A stretch of 64,000 nt of DNA from CANLBN01 sp965230205 (GCA_965230205.1 OZ245996.1:2480001-2544000); one strand, 5' to 3'; positions 17,134-26,690 are shown, numbered from the stretch's first letter. Notes: generated by a model not told the origin, from the sequence alone. Made by a program: numbers and translations.

Positions 17134-17532
17134 ATGTTTGCTAATACACAAATGTTTTCTTTGAATCTAGGTTTTCCTGATGTTTGTAAAACGCTAGTTG
17201 CATTGGCGACTGTGCCACTACCTTATCCTAATTTTTCGTTTAGTAGTACTGCGATTCCTAATATATTTAATCAATTTATTACTTGTATGCCGGTTCACAA
17301 TATGATGACAACAGTGCCAACCTCTACCGGTAATGAACCTGGGATTTTGTTGGGCATGGTTTCTCAATTAATTAAAGGGCCATCTATCCACTTGTTAGGT
17401 AGCGTAAAGGTGTTTAGAAGCGTTATGCCAGCAACGAAAATGTTATCGATTTCTGGCCACAATGGTATGGCACTAAATATTCCGGGTATGACGTTGAGCC
17501 CTTCACAAGTGAAAGTACTGTATTTTTCTTAA
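17134..17532 (+). CDS. DUF4150 PAAR-like tip protein
   Basis: 132 aa, ATG after AAAGGA. It has the family pattern: FPDVCKTLVALATVPLPYPN near residues 15-35, a Met/His-rich middle and the closing SGHNGMALNIPGMTLSPSQVKVL. DUF4150 domains sharpen the VgrG spike like PAAR proteins and are often fused to a toxin. Here the protein is the bare domain, so no effector is attached. Last gene of the vgrG operon; next to a convergent unknown gene. Confidence 0.87.
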   Translation: MFANTQMFSLNLGFPDVCKTLVALATVPLPYPNFSFSSTAIPNIFNQFITCMPVHNMMTTVPTSTGNEPGILLGMVSQLIKGPSIHLLGSVKVFRSVMPATKMLSISGHNGMALNIPGMTLSPSQVKVLYFS

Positions 17533-17659
17533 AAAAATACGATGTCAGTCAGAGGTTATCAGTCGTTTCTATATTTTAAATGAAATGCCTTATACTCTGT
17601 TGTAACACAAATTAAAGGCAGGGTTTTATTTTTATTGTTTATCAATGTCAGTACACGAC

Positions 17660-18337
17660 TTAAAAATTCAGAGAAAAGCTAATGCCGGTTCCAGAAGTGC
17701 CTCCCAGAGAAGGGTGTCTCACAATAGGTAGCCGTGTTTGTTTGGGAGCTGGGCTTTCATTGAATAGTGGTGTTTTTACAGGAAAAGAGCTGGTGTTTAG
17801 AGATGAGCGATAGAATTTTTGTGGTGTACTATTTTTTATTTCCATATTCATAAGTCGATGGTGAATGCTGTAATTTTGAATAATCTCATTGTGAGAAGAG
17901 TGTCTGGAATTAACTTTATCCTCGTTTGATGAATGGCTGTTTGCTGTGACATTGATGTGCTCTGATGCTGCTTGGCTATTTAGATAAGTTCGAGTTTTAG
18001 TGCCTGGCCTGGCGTCCATACGTGTAGGGGCTGGATTGGGGCTTATGCCATCAAAATATAACTGCTGGTCGCGGCTAAGCTGGTGGTACAGTGAAGTTGA
18101 TTCTCTACGGCTGTAATTGTTGTTCGGCACTGGCGCCTGGAGTTGGTTAGGGGAGCGGCTATGAATACCTATCTCATCCAATGAGCGTATACGTACCTCG
18201 CTGGGGTTGCTGGTTTCGGTGCCATAGGCTTTACCCAGCTGATAGGGAACTTGAGCACGAAAAGGGTTATTGGCGTCATCGCGAACTACTCTCGCCATTT
18301 GGGCGTAATTTCTGAGTGGTGGAGGATTTTTTATCAT
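17660..18337 (-). CDS. Polar low-complexity hypothetical protein
   Basis: 225 aa, rich in Ser, Asn, Pro, Arg and His, with no signal peptide, membrane segment or recognised domain; predicted mostly disordered. A CAGGTG ribosome-like site precedes the ATG. It converges with the PAAR-like gene, the place where cognate effectors often sit, but the composition does not suggest an enzyme. Function unknown. Confidence 0.6.
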   Translation of the reverse strand: MIKNPPPLRNYAQMARVVRDDANNPFRAQVPYQLGKAYGTETSNPSEVRIRSLDEIGIHSRSPNQLQAPVPNNNYSRRESTSLYHQLSRDQQLYFDGISPNPAPTRMDARPGTKTRTYLNSQAASEHINVTANSHSSNEDKVNSRHSSHNEIIQNYSIHHRLMNMEIKNSTPQKFYRSSLNTSSFPVKTPLFNESPAPKQTRLPIVRHPSLGGTSGTGISFSLNF

Positions 18338-18477
18338 CTATTTACACCTGTTAGCCCCAATAATTTTTAGCTTAGCACGTTTATTCCAGTTCTAATATCA
18401 GTCTAGCATTACTGATAATGCAGTAGATAATATTAGAGTCGCGTTTAGTGGCACGCTAGTAATACTATTTCTATTCG

Positions 18478-18978
18478 CTATTGATTAGATTCTATAACAG
18501 GCCAAAGTATAGCTTGGCTAGAAGTCTTGTTCTCTAATAGCAATTGTTTATATTTCAGTTGTTCGTTCTGGCTTTTTAGTGGGCCAAGTATAACGATAAA
18601 CCATTGTCTTTGTTGGTCTTTAACTCCTAAAATCACTGGGCTTAGTGGTCGGGGGAGTTTTTTGTTATCAAACGCCAGTGCGCCTGCTTTTGCGTTATTT
18701 AAGGTGCCATATATACCCAGTTGTAGCGCGTATTCTACTTCCTCATTACCTAATAGTTGCGATGAGCTCTGTAATAAATTGATATCTACTGGATCTTCCA
18801 GTGAGGAACCAATTATTGTAAATGGTGTAGGAGAGGCTGATAGCTCGTTACCCTCATAAACTGGGGGTATATCACTATCGAAAGAAGGATCTATAACTGA
18901 TGGTGCGGGTAAATAGAGGCTTAAACCTGTACCTATAGCACATAAGAAGATGGTAAATATTCCCAATTTTTTAATCAT
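18478..18978 (-). CDS. SPOR-like domain membrane-anchored protein
   Basis: 166 aa. Residues ~5-24 form an N-terminal hydrophobic anchor; then a Pro/Ser/Asp-rich linker; residues ~80-160 match the SPOR fold pattern (YALQLGIYGTLNNAKAGALAF, then WFIVILGPLKSQNEQLKYKQ). SPOR domains bind denuded septal peptidoglycan, so a periplasmic, cell-wall-linked role is likely. The family is divergent, and no division genes are near. Confidence 0.65.
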   Translation of the reverse strand: MIKKLGIFTIFLCAIGTGLSLYLPAPSVIDPSFDSDIPPVYEGNELSASPTPFTIIGSSLEDPVDINLLQSSSQLLGNEEVEYALQLGIYGTLNNAKAGALAFDNKKLPRPLSPVILGVKDQQRQWFIVILGPLKSQNEQLKYKQLLLENKTSSQAILWPVIESNQ

Positions 18979-19558
18979 AATTATTTATAGATAAACAGTC
19001 GTGATAGAAAAAAGATTTTACCAAAATAATATTTCATTATCTTAATTTTATACTCAAAAATAGATCGTTTGAGAGCAATACTTAAGCAGCGCTTTTATTG
19101 ATGCCCCGGCATTCATTGTTTCCACTGAGAAATTATAGTCTAGAAGCTAAAATCCATATGTTGAATGTGTTCGCCAGGTTCTATAGGGATATCAATAGTC
19201 AATATAATGACTGTCTATTTTTCTCATTATTTAAAGGTTATAAGAATTTTCATAATTTGCTTTTTGTTTTGAATAGAACTCACAATAAATTAAACTTTAC
19301 AATGAAATTATTCGTGTTAGTTTTATAAAAAAATGATAATGATGATATCTTGATAGAGTTTGTATGATAATCGCATACTTTTCAATAACGTCATATCTTG
19401 GGTAATATCGTTAAAATTTTTATAGCCTTTATTATAGTATTTTTTATTTTTAATTATTTATGATTTTTATGTAGAAATTGCTGTCAGCTTGTATAGAATG
19501 CCTCCCAATTTTTATTATCGATGTAAAAAATAATTATAATTAATAGAATAAAAATACT
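18979..19558. other. AT-rich intergenic region
   Basis: 580 bases without a convincing gene. A TTG-started 76-codon frame (19098-19328) lacks a ribosome site and has random composition. TGATAATGATGATATC at 19334-19349 resembles half of a Fur box, but the second half is poor. It marks the edge between the T6SS island and the core region. Confidence 0.5.
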
Positions 19559-20293
19559 ATGAATAAATTTAATCACCTATTATTTTTGATTGCTTGCTTG
19601 TGCCTATCCAGCTTTCTTCAGGCGCAGACTATCTATTTAAAAACAGAGCATTATCCTCCCTACAATATTGACTTATCCCTTAACGACAGTGGTGAGAAAG
19701 GTATCGGTGGGGCTTCGGCAGAAATTGTATTGGAAATGATCAGGCGTTCTGGTTATGCCCATAAATTGGAATTATTGCCATGGAAACGTGCGTACAGGTT
19801 AGCAGAGACAGAAGTGTATACAGGTGTATTTTCAACAACACGAACAGAGGCTCGAGAAAATGTCTTTAAATGGGTTGGGCCAATAGCTGATAATAACTAT
19901 GTTCTTTTCACTACGCAGGAACGCAATATTTTTCTCGAGAGTATTGATACAGCCAAAAAGTATTCAGTAGGTGCGTATCAAGGCTCTGCAGGGGAGGGCT
20001 TAATGCGTGAGGCAAAAATACCGATAGAGTTAGTGCCGCGTGATCATTTGAATGCATTGAAGTTACAACGTAACCGTATTGATCTATGGATTTCAGGTAA
20101 CCTCTATGGCCCTTATCTCGCGAAGCAATATGGTGTGACGAATTTAAAAGAAGTCTATACCGTACGCAAAGCGCAAATGTATGTCGCATTTAATAAAAAT
20201 ACACCGGACATTGTGATTAATAAACTCAATGATGTTCTGCAGACAATGCGCGAAGAAGGGTTTTTAAAAGCTGTATATGACCGTTATAAATAA
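19559..20293 (+). CDS. Periplasmic solute-binding protein, SBP_bac_3-like
   Basis: 244 aa with signal peptide (~1-22, cleavage after LQA). TEHYPPYN at the mature start, then GGASAEIVLEMI and LLPWKRAYRLAETEVYTGVF, the pattern of type II polar amino acid binding proteins in the orphan PWKR subgroup common in gammaproteobacteria. No permease or ATPase genes flank it, so ligand and partner are unknown; a sensing role is as likely as transport. It ends 2 bp from the convergent acidic hypothetical gene. Confidence 0.82.
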   Translation: MNKFNHLLFLIACLCLSSFLQAQTIYLKTEHYPPYNIDLSLNDSGEKGIGGASAEIVLEMIRRSGYAHKLELLPWKRAYRLAETEVYTGVFSTTRTEARENVFKWVGPIADNNYVLFTTQERNIFLESIDTAKKYSVGAYQGSAGEGLMREAKIPIELVPRDHLNALKLQRNRIDLWISGNLYGPYLAKQYGVTNLKEVYTVRKAQMYVAFNKNTPDIVINKLNDVLQTMREEGFLKAVYDRYK

Positions 20294-20295
20294 CG

Positions 20296-21222
20296 CTATG
20301 GGCGCTTGGCTTTTGTAGAGATAATCACTTCTTTTAGTTTTTGGCGCAACTTCGCTTCGATTTCTGGTAAGTATTGGGCAACTAATGAATCAATAATCAA
20401 CTCATGTTCGCTTTGATTGGGTGCAAAGCTTTGTGCGGAGTGCTGCGGTGGGTTGTTAGATGTTACCTGAAATGTATTTTGACTGATTGTTGTATTATGT
20501 GGGACAGCGTTGTAAGGGTTGTCATAGGCAGGCAAGTCGGTAGTTCCGCTTAAACGATCTCGTATATGTTTGGGCAGGAAAGGGTTTTCACTATTCGTCT
20601 TTTTAGGGGGCGATAGTATTGGGTTGTTCTTTATCGTTTTTGTGGATGGCTTGCCGGCAGTCTGTTCTTTTTCATTTGTACTCGCTTCAATTTCTTCAGA
20701 AGCAGAATTGCTAGTAGCATCAAAATTGGGTGATGAATTGGAGTCGTTGTGATCTAGAGGTGCTGGTTCACTGAATAATGATTGTTGCCCAGGGAGTGCA
20801 CCGGGCGATAATGTAGTCTGACCGTTTTGGGTTGCTGCTTTATCGGCAGCGGATACTTCATTATCAATATCTTCAGGTGGCTGTATTTGCTCAGTTGTGC
20901 TGGCCTCTATTTCTGGGTCTGTTACAGTTTCCGACAAGGCGTTATCATCAACCATTTCCTGTAATAATGGGATATCAATGCGGCCTTGTGCTTTTGCAGC
21001 CAATACATCTTGGTCAATCAGCCGTTCATCTTCATCGGTAATGAGGTCATCATGAATCATGAGCTCTTCTTGCTCACCAAGACCCCCATCAATATCAATG
21101 TCGATATCAATAGGGATATCATCCTGATCTAATTCATCTTCATCTAAAAGATCTTTAATGGATTCCAGCTCGCTCAGTATCGCTTGCTGCTCTTTACGCT
21201 TCCGGTCAGCTTTTTGAGTCAT
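20296..21222 (-). CDS. Acidic conserved hypothetical protein next to holC
   Basis: 308 aa. The first ~90 residues are strongly acidic, with an Ile/Asp alternating tract (IPIDIDIDIDGGLGEQEE) encoded by a simple repeat near 21080-21120. The middle is Ser/Asn/Pro rich and disordered. A short C-terminal helix (LIDSLVAQYLPEIEAKLRQ) is the only ordered-looking part and is probably the conserved one. A similar hypothetical gene follows holC in pseudomonad-type gammaproteobacteria. It starts 15 bp after the holC stop and so is probably the third gene of pepA-holC. Function unknown. Confidence 0.75.
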   Translation of the reverse strand: MTQKADRKRKEQQAILSELESIKDLLDEDELDQDDIPIDIDIDIDGGLGEQEELMIHDDLITDEDERLIDQDVLAAKAQGRIDIPLLQEMVDDNALSETVTDPEIEASTTEQIQPPEDIDNEVSAADKAATQNGQTTLSPGALPGQQSLFSEPAPLDHNDSNSSPNFDATSNSASEEIEASTNEKEQTAGKPSTKTIKNNPILSPPKKTNSENPFLPKHIRDRLSGTTDLPAYDNPYNAVPHNTTISQNTFQVTSNNPPQHSAQSFAPNQSEHELIIDSLVAQYLPEIEAKLRQKLKEVIISTKAKRP

Positions 21223-21237
21223 ATGTCGTCTGCCATA

Positions 21238-21663
21238 TTATCCTTGCACAGTATGAGATTTTAGCGGATATCCCCGGTCACGGTAAAACTGAAAATGTGA
21301 TCGAGTCAGTGCCAAACATTCCGTCTCTTGAACAACAACCTCCATAACGCGCTGAAAGCGACTAAACCAATCAGGGATTTTGCTGCTCAAATTGATCAAA
21401 ATATCGTGATACTGATCCTTATCTTCGTCCCACACCAGCACAATGGGCGCAGGGCCTTCTTTATATTGTAGCTGATGAGGGAGAAAACTCTCGGGTTTAA
21501 ATGACCATAAGTACTCACTTAGGGTGGTAGCCTGAGCCTCATCATCAACGGCAATCACAATATGGTGGCCATGATTCATCGCTTTTTCCGTCAGGCGACA
21601 GGCATAGTGCAAACGGGCTATTGCTGAATCCTGCTGTAATACATAAAAATCAATACGGGTCAT
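21238..21663 (-). CDS. holC: DNA polymerase III chi subunit
   Basis: 141 aa, the normal length for HolC. The start MTRIDFYVL and the HLRLA-like RLHYACRLTEKAMNHGHHIVIAV segment, followed by LWSFKPESFLPH and PIVLVW, are typical. Chi links the clamp-loader complex to single-strand-binding protein at the replication fork. It begins 10 bp after the pepA stop, in the conserved pepA-holC order. Confidence 0.93.
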   Translation of the reverse strand: MTRIDFYVLQQDSAIARLHYACRLTEKAMNHGHHIVIAVDDEAQATTLSEYLWSFKPESFLPHQLQYKEGPAPIVLVWDEDKDQYHDILINLSSKIPDWFSRFQRVMEVVVQETECLALTRSHFQFYRDRGYPLKSHTVQG

Positions 21664-21673
21664 TGGTGGATAT

Positions 21674-23161
21674 TCAGGCCTTATTGATTAAATATTCGGT
21701 CAATAATGGCACTGGGCGACCCGTTGCGCCTTTTTTGGCGCCTGAATGCCAGGCAGTTCCTGCAATATCCAAATGGGCCCATTTATAGCTTTTAGTAAAG
21801 CGTGATAAGAAGCAGGCTGCTGTAATACTGCCACCATCGCGCCCACCAATATTGGCAATATCCGCAAAATTACTGTCCAACTGAGTTTGATAATCATCCC
21901 ATAAAGGCATTTGCCAGGCGCGGTCACCACTTTCGACCCCTGCTTCAACTAAGGTCTGAGCAAAATCGTCATCATTACTAAATAGGCCGGTAGCGTGTTT
22001 ACCTAAGGCAATGACACAGGCGCCGGTGAGCGTGGCGATATCGATAACAGATTGTGGTTTATAGCGCTCGGCATAGCTTAAGGCGTCGCAAAGTACCAAA
22101 CGACCTTCGGCATCTGTATTCAATATTTCGATAGTTTGGCCTGACATTGAGGTGACGATATCACCAGGCTTGGTAGCCTTACTGCCAGGCATATTCTCAG
22201 CTGCAGCGACAATTGCAACCACATTCATTTTAGGCTGAAGCGCTAATAGAGCATTCATGGTACCGAATACACTGGCAGCACCACACATATCAAATTTCAT
22301 TTCATCCATTGCGGCACCAGGCTTTAAGCTAATTCCACCGGTATCGAAGGTGATTCCTTTACCAACTAAGGCATGGGGCTTAACACTTTTAGCGGCCCCT
22401 TTATATTCCATCACAATCAATTGAGCGGGTTCATGGCTACCTGCAGAAACTGATAGTAAAGAGCCCATACCCAGTGCTTTCATTTGCTTTTCTGAAAGAA
22501 TCTGGGTGGTTAAAGACTTATGTTTACGTGCTAAGGCGCGTGCTTCTCCAGCCAAGTAAGATGGTGTACAAATATTGCCGGGTAAATTACCCAGTTCACG
22601 AGCGACATTCATACCATCGCCGACCGCTTGCCCAATATTGAGGCCTTTCTTGGCTTTTGCTGTGGCGTCAGTGCCGTAAACAACGGTCAGTGCTGTTGCT
22701 TTAGCGACTTTTTTACTCTTGCATCGTGTAAATGTATAGGATGCGTTAACCAATGCTTCGGCACAATGGCGTGCCTTTTCTGTGGTGGACCAGCCATCAA
22801 CGGCAATATCATCAACTAATAGTGTTGTTTGTTTGAGTGATTTCTTACTAATAGATTGAGCAATACCATTAATGACTTTGCGGAAATCAGCAGGCTTTAA
22901 TTTGTCTTTATCACCAAATCCGACAATCACTGCTTTGGATATTCCTTTAGTAGGTTGGTATAGGGCTAGTTGTTGGGCACTTTTACCTTCGAATTCGCCT
23001 TTATCATAGAGGCTTTTAATATCAATACCACTGAGTTGCTGTAACTGTTTTGCAGCATCAGAAAGTGTGGCGCCCGTATAGGCGGCAACGACAACACAAT
23101 CTGTCTTAAGTGAGTTCAAGTCAACGGTTTTGGCGGAGAATTTAATAGCCCGGTTAGTCAT
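21674..23161 (-). CDS. pepA: Leucyl aminopeptidase (M17)
   Basis: 495 aa, full length. The C-terminal catalytic domain has all signature elements: VGKGITFDTGGISLKPG, MKFDMCGAASVFG, and NTDAEGRLVLCDAL, providing the Lys, Asp and Glu ligands for two metal ions and the catalytic Arg. The N-terminal ~170 residues form the macro-like domain. It removes N-terminal residues from peptides in the cytoplasm; in several gammaproteobacteria PepA is also a DNA-binding accessory or regulatory protein. Divergent from lptF, as in related genomes. Confidence 0.96.
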   Translation of the reverse strand: MTNRAIKFSAKTVDLNSLKTDCVVVAAYTGATLSDAAKQLQQLSGIDIKSLYDKGEFEGKSAQQLALYQPTKGISKAVIVGFGDKDKLKPADFRKVINGIAQSISKKSLKQTTLLVDDIAVDGWSTTEKARHCAEALVNASYTFTRCKSKKVAKATALTVVYGTDATAKAKKGLNIGQAVGDGMNVARELGNLPGNICTPSYLAGEARALARKHKSLTTQILSEKQMKALGMGSLLSVSAGSHEPAQLIVMEYKGAAKSVKPHALVGKGITFDTGGISLKPGAAMDEMKFDMCGAASVFGTMNALLALQPKMNVVAIVAAAENMPGSKATKPGDIVTSMSGQTIEILNTDAEGRLVLCDALSYAERYKPQSVIDIATLTGACVIALGKHATGLFSNDDDFAQTLVEAGVESGDRAWQMPLWDDYQTQLDSNFADIANIGGRDGGSITAACFLSRFTKSYKWAHLDIAGTAWHSGAKKGATGRPVPLLTEYLINKA

Positions 23162-23472
23162 AGTATCCTCAGTGCTGGTATTTTAAATATGGAATATCCT
23201 ATCTATACGTTTTCACTATGTGTAAAAACAGGGATATCGGTTATGTCAGTGTATAAAACTCTAAAGCTTACTGCGCCTGTATTTATTATTTCGTGGTTAG
23301 GTCGTTCATCTTATGGATTATTATTGGTATCTATTCGTGGGCTAATAATTTAGCACAATAAAAGGCCAATTCAGTTCTCAACAGAGCTCCCTTTTAGGTT
23401 TCGCGTTAAATTGTTATCTGCAGTAGTTATGCGCAGGCATCATTCTGTTATTCTATACCATTAACTGAAAAA
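23162..23472. promoter_or_regulatory. Divergent intergenic region pepA / lptF
   Basis: About 310 bases. It must hold promoters for both directions. A 36-codon ATG frame at 23243-23353 on the plus strand has only a weak upstream purine run and is not annotated. No clear operator seen. Confidence 0.5.
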
Positions 23473-24600
23473 ATGACGACCCGCTGCATGATTATTCTGC
23501 GTTATTTATCCCGCGAAGTATTACAAACCACCATTGCCGTCACGTTGGTATTAATGGTGGTGATTATGAGTGGTCGTTTTGTTAAGTATCTAGCTGAAGC
23601 AGCTGCTGGTAAATTTGATCCCGCTGTATTACTCGCCATTATGTACTACCGTTTACCCGGCTTTTTGGAATTGATTGTCCCTCTGGGGTTTATGGTTGCA
23701 ATCCTAATGGCTTACGGGCGCCTATATGCTGAACAGGAAATGACCGTATTGTCCTCTTGTGGTATGAGTCAAAAGCGCTTGCTGGCCTATACTTTAGTGC
23801 CTGCTATCTTTGTATCTATTGTGGTAGGTATCTGTAGTTTATGGCTAACCCCATTGGGTTTAGAAAAAGCAGAGCAAATTATCGAGCAACAAAAAAATCG
23901 CAGCGAGCTAGAAGTGTTAAAGCCTGGGCGCTTCCAAGTATCCCGTAGCGGTAAACTGGTCAGCTATGTTGAAAGCCAGGGTAAAGACAAGCAGCTCGAA
24001 AGTGTTTTTGTAGCGACGATGGGGGTTGCCGCAGATGAGGATGTGATCACCGTCAGAGCTGAATCGGCAGAACGGGTTGATCACCCAGAGTATAAGAAGC
24101 GTTATTTGCAATTAAACGATGGCGTCCGTTACCAAGGGCGGCCAGGAGACACCAGTTACCGTATTACTTATTTTGATAGTTTTGCTCAGGAGTTGCCAGA
24201 GGCCGAATCCATCGAACTCGGTTCAGATAAAATTAATACTCGCCCTACTTTAGAGCTATTTGAGATGAAGGAGCCGGAGGCCCAGGCTGCATTACAGTGG
24301 CGCTTGTCGACGCCAATTCTGATTATAACCATTACCTTACTTGGCGTTACCATGAGCTATACCACGCCACGCCGTGGTCGCTACGTAATGTTGTTTCCAG
24401 CCATTCTTTTATATTTAATTTACCTGGTGTTATTGAATGCAGCGAGGGGAGCAATTGAGGAACAAAGTGTTTCCCCAACTGTTGGCCTATGGGGTGTGCA
24501 CGGTTTATTTTTTGCTATTGGCCTTTTGTTGTTCGGTTTGCGTACCGGTACGATAAGGCGTTGGTTGATTGCTTCCTTAAAGAAAAAAGAGAGTGTCTAA
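23473..24600 (+). CDS. lptF: LPS export ABC transporter permease LptF
   Basis: 375 aa as given; the family start MII(F/L)RYL corresponds to Met6 (23488), which may be the true start as neither ATG has a strong ribosome site. Six membrane helices with a periplasmic beta-jellyroll domain between helices 3 and 4 (residues ~130-270), typical of LptF. SGRFVKYL and LSSCGMSQKRLLAYTL, the cytoplasmic coupling region that contacts LptB, are recognisable. LptB2FG lifts lipopolysaccharide out of the inner membrane. Followed directly by lptG. Confidence 0.95.
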   Translation: MTTRCMIILRYLSREVLQTTIAVTLVLMVVIMSGRFVKYLAEAAAGKFDPAVLLAIMYYRLPGFLELIVPLGFMVAILMAYGRLYAEQEMTVLSSCGMSQKRLLAYTLVPAIFVSIVVGICSLWLTPLGLEKAEQIIEQQKNRSELEVLKPGRFQVSRSGKLVSYVESQGKDKQLESVFVATMGVAADEDVITVRAESAERVDHPEYKKRYLQLNDGVRYQGRPGDTSYRITYFDSFAQELPEAESIELGSDKINTRPTLELFEMKEPEAQAALQWRLSTPILIITITLLGVTMSYTTPRRGRYVMLFPAILLYLIYLVLLNAARGAIEEQSVSPTVGLWGVHGLFFAIGLLLFGLRTGTIRRWLIASLKKKESV

Positions 24601-25665
24601 GTGCGTTTACTGAATCGTTATTTATTTAGCACTATCTTATCCTCTGTATTAATGGTGCTATTGGTCATTTGTGCTCTGGACTTATTGGCCAAGTTTATCG
24701 ACGAACTGGATAAAATAACCGAGAGCTACAACTTTACCGAAGTCATGGTCTATGTTGGTCTGAGTTTGCCGGTGAGCATTTATCGCTATATGCCCTTTGC
24801 TGCATTAGTTGGTGGATTAATTGGCTTGGGTAGCCTGGCATCGACCAGTGAGCTCATTACGATGCGTGCAGCTGGTGTGAGTTTATTACGTATTACCTTC
24901 TCGATTATTAAACCGATTTTATTGTTAGTCGTCATTGTTCTAGTACTTGCGGAATATGTGATTCCTATATCAGAGCAATATGCTGAAAACCGCCGCTCAC
25001 TAAAACTGGAAGGTGTAAAAAGTGCTTTATCATCTCGCAGTGGCTTATGGAATCGTGAAGGCAATGAATTTATGCATTTTAATAGCGTGCAGGCCAACGG
25101 TAAGTTATTGGGGGTGACGCGGTATCGATTCGATGAAAGCAATGAATTAAAAGCAACCAGCTTTGCAGAATCAGCTATTTACGTCAATGGCCACTGGCAG
25201 GAAGAAAATATTATCGAGACTGTCATTGGTGTCGATAGTGTTGAGAAAAAAACCTATCCATTTCGCCAATGGAATGTAGAGCTTTCACCGGCCTTGTTGG
25301 CGATATTGGTGCAGAATTCTGATAATTTATCCATCAGCAAGCTTTACCAGTATATTGATTACCTTAAGCAACAAAATATCGACAGTGGTCGTTACCAGCT
25401 ATCCTTCTGGAATAAAACCCTACAGCCTTTAGCCATTATCAGCTTAGTGATTATTGCCGTTTCCTTTATTTTTGGCCCGCTGCGTGAAGTTACCATGGGC
25501 TATCGTATCTTTAGCGGCGTAGTTGTGGGTATTATCTTCCAGTTAACACAAAAATTGCTGGGGCCGATTAGTCTGGTGTATGGCTTTTCACCACTCGTCG
25601 CAGTATTAATACCGATAGGTGTCTGCTTTTTATTCGGCTTTTTCTTGCTCTCGAAAAACCGGTAA
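24601..25665 (+). CDS. lptG: LPS export ABC transporter permease LptG
   Basis: 354 aa, GTG start immediately after the lptF TAA, so translation is coupled. It has six membrane helices, a periplasmic domain (~130-260) and the coupling helix region SLASTSELITMRAAGVSLLRIT. The C-terminal FGPLREVTMGYRIFSGVVVGI is typical of LptG. Forms the heterodimer with LptF. Confidence 0.95.
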   Translation: MRLLNRYLFSTILSSVLMVLLVICALDLLAKFIDELDKITESYNFTEVMVYVGLSLPVSIYRYMPFAALVGGLIGLGSLASTSELITMRAAGVSLLRITFSIIKPILLLVVIVLVLAEYVIPISEQYAENRRSLKLEGVKSALSSRSGLWNREGNEFMHFNSVQANGKLLGVTRYRFDESNELKATSFAESAIYVNGHWQEENIIETVIGVDSVEKKTYPFRQWNVELSPALLAILVQNSDNLSISKLYQYIDYLKQQNIDSGRYQLSFWNKTLQPLAIISLVIIAVSFIFGPLREVTMGYRIFSGVVVGIIFQLTQKLLGPISLVYGFSPLVAVLIPIGVCFLFGFFLLSKNR

Positions 25666-25711
25666 AAATACAGCAGTTACTTTAAATTTATTTTAAGCCT
25701 TTCTTAAGTGC

Positions 25712-26167
25712 TTATTCATATGGCCTTTCTTTGCGAATACAATCCATTGGAGAAAACTGGGTTTCACCGATCTCTATTGTGCAGTCCACGAAAAAGCTAT
25801 CACCTGTAGCGGGGAAGTATTCAAAAGGAAGGTGAAGCGTTGTATCCTTAACTGTGACCTTGCTAATAAATGCTCCTGCTATTACATCTCCGTCAAAGGT
25901 TAAGTGTTCGCCTGTATTCAACGTGATGGAGTCAATAGGTAATGATTCTAGTAGCTTAAACTTAGGGGTTGCTATGCGATCTATATGAACAAGGGCATCA
26001 GAATCTCCAAAGAGGGTGGTGATTCGAATAATCTCTTCTCTGACTCTATAGCCATAAACTTTAAAAACAGAGAGCGGTACAACCGCATTAATCTCCTTTG
26101 TATCTGCTTTTACAAATGAGATGCAAAATAATAGAGTAGCGAATAAGAAAAGTTGATTTATCATCAT
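25712..26167 (-). CDS. Small secreted protein, paralogue B (putative immunity-like)
   Basis: 151 aa with signal peptide (cleavage after VKA, ~21). The mature domain is beta-rich: IATPKFKLLESLPIDSITLN, LPFEYFPATGDSFFVDCTIE, and FSPMDCIRKE with two cysteines that could form a disulfide. It is clearly paralogous to the protein encoded at 26691-27137. Its ATG overlaps the stop of the M23 gene (TAATG), so the two are translationally coupled. A toxin-neutralising role is inferred from this coupling and the alternating order; no known immunity family was recognised. Confidence 0.75.
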   Translation of the reverse strand: MMINQLFLFATLLFCISFVKADTKEINAVVPLSVFKVYGYRVREEIIRITTLFGDSDALVHIDRIATPKFKLLESLPIDSITLNTGEHLTFDGDVIAGAFISKVTVKDTTLHLPFEYFPATGDSFFVDCTIEIGETQFSPMDCIRKERPYE

Positions 26168-26682
26168 TAATTCAGCAAATAATCCTGAGGATTTAAATAA
26201 AAGGCTTTTTTATAGCCTTGAGTTGAGCTATCCATCCTCCATAAATATGGTAATAGAGTGACGATGGAATAGTGCAGGTGTGGCGGCTTACCCAACGCAT
26301 TACCGGTATCACCGATAGAACCAATAATTGTACCGGCTTTTACAATATTGCCTATATCTACACTAGTCGACTCTAGATGAGCAAAATAATGTAAGCGCCA
26401 CTTAGGCCCAAGGCTAAGAATAATTTTCCCGCCTCGACTTAATTCCCCCGTATAGAGAATCAATAAATGACTGGAGGCGAGTAGGGGCGTACCTTTATCA
26501 CCAAAAATATCAATGCCTTTATGCGTAACCGAAGCACCCCAAGGTTCGAACCAAAATGAATCCTTATTCCAATCATTTTTGGATGCGCCGGATACAGGAA
26601 TCAATCGAGGCTCAGGAATAATAAATCCAACCAATAAAAATGCGGAAAGAATGGCGAGTGTTATTTTAAGTTTCAAAACCAA
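26167..26682 (-). CDS. M23 family peptidoglycan endopeptidase, membrane-anchored or secreted
   Basis: 171 aa. Hydrophobic N-terminus (~5-23) as signal or anchor. The M23/LytM zinc site is complete: HKGIDIF (H-x3-D), HYFAHLE (HxH-type catalytic His) and HLHYSI (final ligand pair). GNALGKPPHLHY is the usual closing motif. M23 enzymes cut peptide cross-links. It sits between the two paralogous small secreted proteins, downstream of a muramidase. It could be a cell-wall remodelling enzyme or an antibacterial effector. Confidence 0.85.
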   Translation of the reverse strand: MVLKLKITLAILSAFLLVGFIIPEPRLIPVSGASKNDWNKDSFWFEPWGASVTHKGIDIFGDKGTPLLASSHLLILYTGELSRGGKIILSLGPKWRLHYFAHLESTSVDIGNIVKAGTIIGSIGDTGNALGKPPHLHYSIVTLLPYLWRMDSSTQGYKKAFYLNPQDYLLN

Positions 26683-26690
26683 ATAGATAC

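Noticed and set aside
19098..19328. 76-codon TTG-started frame
   Set aside because: No ribosome site, AT-rich random-looking composition, no conserved pattern.
19334..19349. Fur-box-like TGATAATGATGATATC
   Set aside because: Only about half of the 19-bp consensus fits and the nearest gene is over 200 bp away.
23243..23353. 36-codon frame between pepA and lptF
   Set aside because: Weak ribosome site and position inside a divergent promoter region.
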